NCBI GenBank assembly: GCA_002719135.1
Contig: PBGU01000022.1
Location: 28,516-38,290, forward strand
Direction: 5' to 3'
Origin: Gammaproteobacteria bacterium
Lineage (GTDB): Bacteria > Pseudomonadota > Gammaproteobacteria > Pseudomonadales > Azotimanducaceae
Length of the DNA: 9,775 nt
Under the pieces are notes generated by a model. The model was not told the origin of the DNA. It made no database searches and saw only the letters and a list, made by a program, of their open reading frames with translations. The position numbers were made by a program, and so were the translations under genes. Below, piece after piece: positions 1-6,590 of this stretch (its first letter is position 1; the number at the start of each line of letters is the position of its first letter).

Positions 1-341
1 CCCGGATCGCTGTTTGCGATTGAACCTCCGATCGTGCCTCGATTACGGACTTGCGCGTCACCAATTGCCAACGCCAGATTCGACAAAGACGAAATTTCGT
101 TTCCGGCGGCAACCTCGGAGTGCAGAGTTAACGCCCCAATGGTCAAACTATCGTCAGCGAGCTCGATACCTGAAAGAGCTAGCCCAGAAAGGTCGATGAC
201 GTCCGTTGGCGACGCAAGACGTGCTTTCAACGTCGGAATTAGTGTCATTCCACCTGATAGGTACACCCCGTCTTCAGCATCAGCCATCATCTGCTGAGCC
301 GCATCCATATCATCGGGTTTGTGATAGTTAAAACGGTACAT
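1..341 (-). CDS. coxM: Form II CO dehydrogenase-like FAD-binding subunit, partial (N-terminal 113 residues)
   Basis: This is the flavin subunit of a molybdenum hydroxylase. It takes electrons from the two [2Fe-2S] clusters of the small subunit and passes them through FAD to an external acceptor. The visible N-terminal part contains the two FAD pyrophosphate-binding loops of the CoxM family: SGGMT at residues 29-33 and TIGGSIANSDP at about 103-113, the latter preceded by the usual QVRNRG. Subunits of this family are usually about 280-290 residues, so some 40% is present and the rest lies beyond the left edge. The ATG lies two bases past the coxL stop (TAG-AC-ATG), with an AGGAG site 7 bases upstream inside the end of coxL, which implies translational coupling. 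The family assignment is firm; the substrate of the complex is unknown. Confidence 0.93.
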   Translation of the reverse strand, partial: MYRFNYHKPDDMDAAQQMMADAEDGVYLSGGMTLIPTLKARLASPTDVIDLSGLALSGIELADDSLTIGALTLHSEVAAGNEISSLSNLALAIGDAQVRNRGTIGGSIANSDP

Positions 342-343
342 GT

Positions 344-2692
344 CTATTCTCCTTGCATCGCGCGCCACACCGTCTCGGGCGACGCCGGCATCGGCACATC
401 AACAACCCCCAGCGCATCGGTCAACGCATTCATTACTGCTGCGGTCGAACCTATGGCTCCGGCTTCACCGCAGCCTTTGGCTCCCAACGGATTGTGCGTA
501 CACGGAGTCACGGTGGTATCGACGACAAAATTGGGCATGTCGTCGGCTCTCGGCATCGTATAGTCCATGTACGAACCCGTCACCAACTGTCCGGACTCAT
601 CGTAAATACCGTGTTCAAGCAAGGCCTGGCCGATCCCTTGGGCGAGTCCTCCATGAACCTGACCGGCAACGATCATCGGATTAATAATCTCGCCAAAATC
701 GTCTACTGCGACGAAGTTGACGATTTCCACCTTTCCAGTCTCTGGATCCACCTCGACTTCACAGATATGAGCACCCGCAGGATAGGTAAAATTCTCCGGA
801 TCATAGAACGCTTTTTCGGACAATCCCGGTTCAAGTTCATCCAACGGGTAATTACCGGGCACGTAGGCGGAGAAAGCGACTTCTGGAAACGTGATCGATT
901 GGTTTGAATCCGTGACCGAAAAGGTGCCTTCCTCAAAATCAACGTTTTCCTCGGTACTTTCAAGCATGTGCGCCGCGATTTTCCGGCTCTTGGCAATGAC
1001 TTTGTCTGTCGCTTTCACGATCGCAGATCCGCCCACCACGAGCGAACGAGAACCGTAGGTGCCAAGGCCATAGTCGGAGCGTCCGGTGTCGCCATGGACG
1101 ACATCCACGTTTTCGAAAGGAATGCCAAGCTTGTCCGAAACAATCTGCGCGAACGTTGTTTCATGTCCCTGGCCGTGGCTGTGACAGCCCGTCATGACAC
1201 TCACCGATCCCGTGACGTCAACGCGTACTTCAGCAGATTCAAATAGACCGACCCCTGCACCCAGTGAAAGGGCTACCTGCGATGGCGCCAGGCCGCAGGC
1301 TTCGATGTAACAAGAAAATCCGATACCTCTTTTTTTTCCATTCGCTTCGGAAGACACTTTCCGTTCGGCAAAGCCGTCATACCCGATGAGTTCTATCGCT
1401 TTCTTCAGACTCGCGTCGTAATCCCCGGTGTCGTATGTCAGTGCGACCGGCGTTTCATAGGGAAAATCTTCCGGCTGGATAAAGTTAAGCCGCCGGATAT
1501 CCGCTGGATCTTTCCCGAGTTCGCGAGCCGCCGTTTCGACCAAGCGTTCGACAACGTAGGTCGCCTCGGGCCTGCCTGCCCCTCGATAGGCGTCGACGGG
1601 CGCGGTGTTGGTAAACACCGACTGCACTTCGACATAAATTGCCGGCGTTCGATACTGCCCTGCTAGAAGCGTGCCGTAGAGGTAGGTGGGAACACTCGAG
1701 GCAAAGAGCGACAAATACGCGCCCATATTGGCAACCGTCTTGACACGCAACCCCACAAACGTGCCGTCCGCCTTCAATGCGAGTTCAGCCCTCGTAAGAT
1801 GGTCTCTGCCGTGCGCATCCGCGAGAAAAGACTCGGATCGATCGGCTCGCCACTTGATCGCACGAGCCAATTTTCCAGCTGCCCATATCACCGCTGTCTC
1901 TTCCGCGTATACAAAGATCTTGGAACCGAAACCGCCGCCGACATCAGGCGCGACGACACGCAATTTCGACTCAGCTGCAACGTTAACGAACGCGGCGAGA
2001 ATTAGACGCTCCAGATGGGGGTTTTGCGACGTTGTGTATAGCGTGTAATTCCCCGTAGCCGCCTCGTACATGCCCAGCGCTGCACGTGGTTCCATGGCAT
2101 TCGGAATTAGGCGATTGTTGACAATGTCGAGTGACGTCACATGGTCGGCAGAAGCAAAAGCAGCGTCGGTGGCCTCGCGATCGCCGAGTTCCCAGTCATA
2201 GCATTGATTGCCGGGCGCGGCCTCATGAATCTGGTCCGCGCCATGTGCGGACGCAAGATCAACCACGACCGGAAGTTCATTGAAATCGGCGGTAACGGCT
2301 TCGGCCCCGTCTCGCGCCTCTTGCAGCGTCTCTGCAACAACCATCGCGTAGGGCTCTCCAACGTAGTTAACGACGGAAACTGCAACCGGCGGATGCGGTG
2401 GTTGGATCATGTCGGAACCGTCCTTGGACTTGACCATCCATCCGCAGGGCAAGTCCCCGATCTCATCAGCGGCCAGATCGGCGCCCGTATACGCCGCCAC
2501 GACACCCTGCATCGCTAACGCAGGACTCACATCGATCGAACGGATTTCGGCACGTGGATACATCGACCGAACAAACACTGCGTAAAGCTGTCCCGGCTGG
2601 TTGATATCGTCGGTGTAATGCCCTGCCCCCGTGATGAATCGCGCATCTTCTTTGCGCTTAACCGCCGCACCAATACCTGTTTCGCTGGTCAT
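344..2692 (-). CDS. coxL: Form II aerobic CO dehydrogenase-like molybdopterin-binding large subunit
   Basis: This is the 782-residue catalytic subunit of a xanthine dehydrogenase-family hydroxylase, which oxidises a substrate with water-derived oxygen at a molybdopterin-bound Mo centre. The N-terminal part (about 12-130) is the aldehyde oxidase/xanthine dehydrogenase a/b hammerhead domain. The Mo-cofactor domains follow, with VGGGFGSK at 251-258, the active-site loop AYRGAGR at 368-374, GQGHET at 507-512 and GCGEAGAIGS at 740-749; Glu743 is the expected catalytic glutamate. The length is typical of the family. True CO-oxidising (form I) enzymes carry AYxCSFR with a Cys that binds Cu; here that Cys is absent, so this is form II or a related hydroxylase. 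The ATG has an AAGGAG site 8 bases upstream that overlaps the coxS stop codon. An 8-base A run encodes K453-K454 without breaking the frame. Confidence 0.96.
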   Translation of the reverse strand: MTSETGIGAAVKRKEDARFITGAGHYTDDINQPGQLYAVFVRSMYPRAEIRSIDVSPALAMQGVVAAYTGADLAADEIGDLPCGWMVKSKDGSDMIQPPHPPVAVSVVNYVGEPYAMVVAETLQEARDGAEAVTADFNELPVVVDLASAHGADQIHEAAPGNQCYDWELGDREATDAAFASADHVTSLDIVNNRLIPNAMEPRAALGMYEAATGNYTLYTTSQNPHLERLILAAFVNVAAESKLRVVAPDVGGGFGSKIFVYAEETAVIWAAGKLARAIKWRADRSESFLADAHGRDHLTRAELALKADGTFVGLRVKTVANMGAYLSLFASSVPTYLYGTLLAGQYRTPAIYVEVQSVFTNTAPVDAYRGAGRPEATYVVERLVETAARELGKDPADIRRLNFIQPEDFPYETPVALTYDTGDYDASLKKAIELIGYDGFAERKVSSEANGKKRGIGFSCYIEACGLAPSQVALSLGAGVGLFESAEVRVDVTGSVSVMTGCHSHGQGHETTFAQIVSDKLGIPFENVDVVHGDTGRSDYGLGTYGSRSLVVGGSAIVKATDKVIAKSRKIAAHMLESTEENVDFEEGTFSVTDSNQSITFPEVAFSAYVPGNYPLDELEPGLSEKAFYDPENFTYPAGAHICEVEVDPETGKVEIVNFVAVDDFGEIINPMIVAGQVHGGLAQGIGQALLEHGIYDESGQLVTGSYMDYTMPRADDMPNFVVDTTVTPCTHNPLGAKGCGEAGAIGSTAAVMNALTDALGVVDVPMPASPETVWRAMQGE

Positions 2693-2704
2693 CTGTCGTG
2701 CTCC

Positions 2705-3163
2705 TTACATCTTGTCTTGAGCGTCAAGTACGGCTTTGACGATGTTGTGGTATCCCGTGCATCGACACAGATTACCTTCGAGGCCTTCGCGCACAGACCG
2801 TTCATCCAACGGTTTACCTTTTTCTACAAGGTCGATCGCACTCATGATCATGCCCGGCGTACAAAATCCGCATTGCAACGCGTGGTTTTCGCGGAATGCT
2901 TCTTGCATTGGATGCAGCGCATCAACGGTCCCGATGCCTTCGATGGTCGTGATGTCCGCACCGTCTGCCTGGCCTGCCAGCACCGTGCACGATTTCACCG
3001 AACGTCCGTCCATGTGAATGGTACAGGCACCGCATTGGCTGGTATCGCAACCGACATGCGTTCCCGTAAGGTTCAACCGCTCGCGTATTATTTCAACCAG
3101 CAAGCTATTGTCTGGCACATCGGTCGTATGCTCTGTGCCGTTGACTGTTAAAGAGATTTCCAC
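2705..3163 (-). CDS. coxS: 2x[2Fe-2S] small subunit of the molybdenum hydroxylase
   Basis: This 152-residue iron-sulfur subunit carries electrons from the Mo site of CoxL to the FAD of CoxM. The N-terminal plant-ferredoxin-like domain binds one cluster with Cys39, Cys44, Cys47 and Cys59 (GCDTSQCGAC loop). The C-terminal helical domain binds the second with Cys98, Cys101 (CGFC), Cys133 and Cys135 (CRC). All eight ligands are present and the length is normal for the family. Translation starts at a GTG with AGGAG 6 bases upstream. The gene follows coxG by 13 bases and precedes coxL by 12 bases, so G, S, L and M read as one operon. Confidence 0.96.
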   Translation of the reverse strand: MEISLTVNGTEHTTDVPDNSLLVEIIRERLNLTGTHVGCDTSQCGACTIHMDGRSVKSCTVLAGQADGADITTIEGIGTVDALHPMQEAFRENHALQCGFCTPGMIMSAIDLVEKGKPLDERSVREGLEGNLCRCTGYHNIVKAVLDAQDKM

Positions 3164-3176
3164 TTAGTTCTCCTAC

Positions 3177-3623
3177 CTAAATCGTGTCCGCCCAGCGTTC
3201 GCTGAACTTCAAAAAAAAACCGTCCGCCATCTTGCGACCGGCGGCGGTGATAAGCCGAGATCCCATTTGCGCGAGTTTCCCGCCCACATTGCCTTGAACT
3301 CGATACGATAAGAGGGTCGCATTTTGGTCTTCTGCTAGCTCGACTTCCGCTCGCCCTTTACCGAAACCCTGCATGCCCCCCTTCACACTGACGTCGAGGG
3401 AGTAGCTTTCTGGTGGATTTCGATCCGACACTTCAATGGTGGCCTTGAACTTTGTTTTTACCGGTCCGAGTTTTGCAGTGATGTTCGCGTCAAATCGATG
3501 ATCCGATAATTTGGTTACGGACTCACAACCTTCAATACATGCTTGCAAGACGTCGGCATCATTGAGCGCATCCCACACGATGGCTCTTGCAGCCGGAATC
3601 CGGTATTGGCCGGATTGTTCCAA
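3177..3623 (-). CDS. coxG: CoxG-like SRPBCC-fold accessory protein, TTG start
   Basis: This 148-residue protein belongs to the CoxG family (SRPBCC hydrophobic-pocket fold), known from CO dehydrogenase clusters and implicated there in membrane association or quinone handling of the enzyme. Family signatures are SGQYRIPA near the N-terminus, ALNDADVLQACIEGCE at 19-34 and GNVGGKLAQMGSRLI at 111-125. I chose the TTG at 3623 because homologues start just before this SGxYRIPA strand and because a GGGGGAAA site lies 4-7 bases upstream. Longer in-frame starts exist (up to 3752) but would run into the opposing CoA-transferase gene. The C-terminus ends SERWADTI with no hydrophobic anchor, unlike CoxG proteins that carry a C-terminal membrane segment. 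A 9-base homopolymer near the 3' end (3211-3219) encodes FFL. It is the promoter-proximal gene of the operon. Confidence 0.9.
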   Translation of the reverse strand: MEQSGQYRIPAARAIVWDALNDADVLQACIEGCESVTKLSDHRFDANITAKLGPVKTKFKATIEVSDRNPPESYSLDVSVKGGMQGFGKGRAEVELAEDQNATLLSYRVQGNVGGKLAQMGSRLITAAGRKMADGFFLKFSERWADTI

Positions 3624-3691
3624 GGTCTTTCCCCCGAAGCCTACGAAACGATCGACTACTCTCGCATAATCCTCCACAGGGGGAAACGGGT
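3624..3691. promoter_or_regulatory. Divergent intergenic region with mirrored ribosome-binding sites
   Basis: These 68 bases separate coxG (minus) from the CoA-transferase (plus) and must hold some or all of the control sites for both units. A perfect 8-base inverted repeat, TTTCCCCC at 3628-3635 and GGGGGAAA at 3679-3686, places the same purine-rich sequence 7-8 bases before each start codon, so both copies are most simply SD sites. A CATAAT at 3665-3670 could be a plus-strand -10 box, but I find no convincing -35. No clear minus-strand promoter is visible, and it may overlap the CoA-transferase coding region. Confidence 0.6.
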
Positions 3692-4864
3692 ATGACACTT
3701 CCATTAGCACATATAAAGGTCTTGGATTTAACCAGGGTGCGGGCCGGGCCAACCGCAGTCAGACAGTTGGCTGACTGGGGCGCTGACGTAATCAAAATCG
3801 AACAACCCGGTGATGGTGGCGGAACACTAGGAGGCGCTCGTCATGGCCCCGATTTCCAAAACCTTCACCGAAACAAACGCAGTCTCTCCCTGAACCTCAA
3901 ATCCGATCAAGGTCGGGAAATTTTCTTCAAATTGGTCAACGACGCCGACGTGGTCGTTGAAAATTACCGACCGGACGTCAAATTCCGTTTGGGTATCGAC
4001 TACGAGAAAGTGAAGGCCGCCAATCCTCGCGTCGTTTACGCAAGCATCTCAGGTTTCGGTCAAGACGGTCCCTACGGACATCTGCCCGGATTCGATCAAG
4101 TCGCGCAAGGCATGGGCGGTCTGATGTCGATTACAGGTCTGCCGGGGCAAGGCCCGGTCCGCGCTGGCATTCCCGTCGCAGATCTGTCCGCGGGGCTATA
4201 TACCGCCCTCGGAATTCTTACCGCGCTCATTGGTCGGCAACATACTGGCACCGGACAATGGGTGCAGGCATCGCTGCTTGAGGCGCAGATCGCGATGCTC
4301 GATTTTCAGGCTGAGCGCTGGCTGTTGGACGGTGAAGTCGCCCCACAAGCAGGCAACAATCACCCCACAGGAATCCCAACGGGGGTTTTCGCGACCGCTG
4401 ATGGGCACATCAACATCGCGGCGACGGGGGCCGCCATTTACGAGCGGTTCTGTGAAGTCATGCAGCGCCCCGACTGGTTAACCGACGAACGTTTTCGTTC
4501 ACCAGGGGTCCGATCGAAAAACCGCGACGCCATGAACGCAGAAATCGAGGCAATTACCGTTGGCCGATCCAGCGAAGCGTGGATCAAGGCCTTTAATGAT
4601 GCAGGCGTACCGGCAGGATACATTTACTCGATCGACGAGGTCTTCAACGATCCTCAGGTGAAACACTTGCAGATGGCCTCCCCCGTTCACCATCCTGAGC
4701 TCGGCGATATAAGCCTCGTCGCCCAGCCCGTGACACTCTCTGACGCACCGTTTCGTATCCGGTCAGCAACGCCGAAGCTTGGGGAGCACACCGACGAGGT
4801 GCTCAGCTCTATCGGTTACAGCGATGGCGAAATTGAGCAGTTCCGTCTTGACGAAGTCGTGTAG
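3692..4864 (+). CDS. CaiB/BaiF family (class III) CoA-transferase
   Basis: This 390-residue enzyme of the formyl-CoA transferase / CaiB / BaiF family moves CoA between carboxylic acids through an aspartyl-CoA thioester. The N-terminal Rossmann-like part shows the family pattern VLDLTRVRAGP, then LADWGADVIKIEQPGDGG at about 26-43. LVNDADVVVENYRPDV lies near 81-96 and YASISGFGQDGPY near 116-128. Asp164 in PVADLSAG matches the catalytic aspartate of formyl-CoA transferase (Asp169). GVPAGYIYSIDEVFNDPQV near 305-323 is the usual C-terminal signature. The ATG at 3692 is preceded by AGGGGG at a spacing of 8, and the protein then begins at the normal family N-terminus. The acid substrate cannot be read from the sequence. 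The gene is divergent from the cox-like operon and couples to the next gene across a single base. Confidence 0.95.
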   Translation: MTLPLAHIKVLDLTRVRAGPTAVRQLADWGADVIKIEQPGDGGGTLGGARHGPDFQNLHRNKRSLSLNLKSDQGREIFFKLVNDADVVVENYRPDVKFRLGIDYEKVKAANPRVVYASISGFGQDGPYGHLPGFDQVAQGMGGLMSITGLPGQGPVRAGIPVADLSAGLYTALGILTALIGRQHTGTGQWVQASLLEAQIAMLDFQAERWLLDGEVAPQAGNNHPTGIPTGVFATADGHINIAATGAAIYERFCEVMQRPDWLTDERFRSPGVRSKNRDAMNAEIEAITVGRSSEAWIKAFNDAGVPAGYIYSIDEVFNDPQVKHLQMASPVHHPELGDISLVAQPVTLSDAPFRIRSATPKLGEHTDEVLSSIGYSDGEIEQFRLDEVV

Positions 4865-4865
4865 C

Positions 4866-5435
4866 GTGAAGCGAATCTGCGTCAATTGCGGTTCCAGTGA
4901 AGGCAAAAACCCCGCCTACCGGCACGCCGCACATTCCCTTGGCAATGAACTCGCAAAGAGAGACATCGGACTTGTCTACGGGGGTGCCCGAGTCGGGCTC
5001 ATGGGTGCAGTCGCCGACGCAGTTCTCGCAGCGGGCGGAGAAGTCATTGGCATCATCACTCGCGATCTGGACGATATCGTCGGGCATGAGAATCTAACGA
5101 GCCTCGAAATCGTCGATACGATGCATGATCGTAAACGCCGATTCGCCGATTTGAGTGACGGCTACATTGCCATGCCCGGGGGCTTTGGAACCCTCGAGGA
5201 AATATTCGAGGCCATTACATGGAATCAACTGCACATTCAGGAGCGACCCACGGGCTTGCTCAACACCGCGGGCTATTTCGACGCGCTGTTCACATTCTTA
5301 GATCACGCCGCACAAGAAGGGATGATTCGTAATGAACACCGACAGAGTGTCCTCGTCGCTTCGCAACCCGACCAGTTAATCAATCAAATGGCAACCTACC
5401 GACACCCACGCGTCGCGAAGTGGGTTAAAGAATAA
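4866..5435 (+). CDS. LOG family protein (TIGR00730-type Rossmann-fold nucleoside-monophosphate phosphoribohydrolase)
   Basis: This 189-residue protein matches the LOG ('lysine decarboxylase-like', in fact phosphoribohydrolase) family, whose studied members cleave cytokinin riboside 5'-monophosphates or AMP to base and ribose 5-phosphate. It opens with VKRICVNCGSSEG, the classic family N-terminus, followed by LVYGGARVGLMGAVADA near 36-53. The catalytic block is MHDRKRRF at 86-93 and PGGFGTLEE at 104-112, supplying the conserved Arg and Glu. The start is the GTG one base after the CoA-transferase stop (TAG-C-GTG). It has only a weak SD, which suggests coupled re-initiation. Upstream in-frame ATGs (4779, 4824) would add residues foreign to the family. 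Its role beside a CoA-transferase is unclear; bacterial LOG proteins are often nucleotide-salvage or housekeeping enzymes. Confidence 0.92.
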   Translation: MKRICVNCGSSEGKNPAYRHAAHSLGNELAKRDIGLVYGGARVGLMGAVADAVLAAGGEVIGIITRDLDDIVGHENLTSLEIVDTMHDRKRRFADLSDGYIAMPGGFGTLEEIFEAITWNQLHIQERPTGLLNTAGYFDALFTFLDHAAQEGMIRNEHRQSVLVASQPDQLINQMATYRHPRVAKWVKE

Positions 5436-5449
5436 CCGGCACGCGATAG

Positions 5450-6526
5450 TCATCGCATGTACGGAAGTTGGTCCATCGGATTTTCCCCAGCGAAAATTGC
5501 GTCGAGGCGACCGAATAAAATCTCTCTCCAGTCGAGACCCAGATCGGTGATTTCCAACTTGAGGCGATCAATTTCTGTCGCACACGCAATGGTATGAATG
5601 GCAAGCGAGATCAGGTGGCCCGTCAACGCATCTTGTCTGAATTCATCGATTCCATACTCGCCGACGCCTCCTTCACGTAGATCCTCGAGGTAGTTCTCCA
5701 TAAGCCGCTCCTCGTTCTCTCGACGTGTGTCGGTTGAAAGCCCAGCCAACATAATTCGAGCAACGTCCCATGAGCCCGTTCCGATCATGGGAAACTGCCA
5801 GTCAATCACCGCAAAACGCCCGTCACCACGCTCGGTGGGGAAAAACATTTGTTTGGGATGAAAATCGCCATGCACCAGCGAGTACGGCCTAGTATCGACC
5901 CATTCCAGGAATTGAGGTACACGATCGAGCCACCGCCTCAATATATCTTCACAGAGAGGCGTCATGGCGTTGTCCAACGCGAGTGGCAAAGACGCTTTCG
6001 CGTTACTTGCGGTGGTGTTGAAAAAGACGGGATCGCTGCGTCCCACAAGAAACGCTTTGTCCAAAAGTTCCGGATTGTTCCACCAACGCGCGTGAAATGG
6101 CCCGGCGGCACGTAGCGCTATTTCAACTTGGCCAAGCGTCGAAGCCCAACTCGGCGATACGCCAGCTGAGAGGTCCTCTAACAACAACACAACTTCCCGC
6201 CCATCGGTGCTCGCCGAACTGTAGTAACACGTGGGCACCGGCATACCGCCATCTCCAAATTCCTCATAAAACTTAGCTTCCCGCCGATACAGGTCAAACG
6301 CGACCGCAATACCTTGGGTCGCCTCAGCCTTGGCCGTGAACTTCGCGATCATTCGGTTGGGTAAATCCGTATCGCCTCGGTAGGTCAGATCGACGCCAGC
6401 CACATCGGCGGTCTGACCGGGCGTTGTCAAGTATTCGACTTCGGCTCCAATCACCTCAGCGCTTCCGAGTTCCAACACGTCGTTAAACCATGCAACATCG
6501 AAATCTTCAGGTCCTTTGGGGATCAT
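5450..6526 (-). CDS. Phosphotransferase, aminoglycoside/ecdysteroid-kinase-like (CHK-like) fold
   Basis: This 358-residue protein has the protein-kinase-like fold of small-molecule kinases. In the N-lobe MIAKF has Lys62 as the likely ATP-binding lysine, and YRREAKFYEEF at 80-90 has Glu83 as its likely partner; LLLEDLSAG near 114-122 is the hinge. The catalytic loop is LVHGDFHPKQ with Asp221, and the metal-binding Asp is in VIDWQ (Asp242). The loop normally reads HGDxxxxN; here position 226 is Gln instead of Asn. GTGSWDVARIML after the second Asp is typical of bacterial relatives of ecdysteroid 22-kinase-like and aminoglycoside phosphotransferase families. The substrate is probably a hydroxylated small molecule, but this is family inference. 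The ATG has an AAGGAG site 6 bases upstream. The gene lies 64 bases after the glutamate synthase-like gene and ends 14 bases from the converging LOG gene. Confidence 0.87.
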   Translation of the reverse strand: MIPKGPEDFDVAWFNDVLELGSAEVIGAEVEYLTTPGQTADVAGVDLTYRGDTDLPNRMIAKFTAKAEATQGIAVAFDLYRREAKFYEEFGDGGMPVPTCYYSSASTDGREVVLLLEDLSAGVSPSWASTLGQVEIALRAAGPFHARWWNNPELLDKAFLVGRSDPVFFNTTASNAKASLPLALDNAMTPLCEDILRRWLDRVPQFLEWVDTRPYSLVHGDFHPKQMFFPTERGDGRFAVIDWQFPMIGTGSWDVARIMLAGLSTDTRRENEERLMENYLEDLREGGVGEYGIDEFRQDALTGHLISLAIHTIACATEIDRLKLEITDLGLDWREILFGRLDAIFAGENPMDQLPYMR

Positions 6527-6590
6527 GGTGATCTCCTTTTTATACGCGGTCTAACATATCGCGTTTATTCATTAAATCGAAGCGTAGATG

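Noticed and set aside
353..3151. Long plus-strand open frames opposite coxL and coxS (for example 353-907, 1686-2048, 2141-2518 and 2618-3151)
   Set aside because: They lie antisense to genes with clear family motifs and their translations show no recognisable domain or good start site.
3587..3691. Longer N-terminus for the CoA-transferase from an ATG at 3587
   Set aside because: It would overlap coxG on the other strand. The ATG at 3692 has a strong AGGGGG site and gives the normal family N-terminus.
3624..3752. Longer N-terminus for the coxG product, from an ATG at 3752 or 3704
   Set aside because: The extra residues match nothing in the family and would overlap the first codons of the CoA-transferase; the TTG at 3623 has a good ribosome-binding site and the right family start.
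4779..4865. Longer N-terminus for the LOG protein, overlapping the CoA-transferase end
   Set aside because: The 29 extra residues are a shadow of the CoA-transferase reading frame; homologues begin at the (M/V)KRICVxCGSS strand.
5443..5456. Small hairpin GCGAT-AGTC-ATCGC between the converging LOG and kinase genes, considered as a terminator
   Set aside because: The stem is only five base pairs, it overlaps the kinase stop codon and no T run follows on either strand.
6527..6590. Promoter for the kinase gene in the 64-base gap
   Set aside because: The gap is AT-rich with TATGTT and TATAAA strings, but no -35 box at a proper distance gives a convincing pair.
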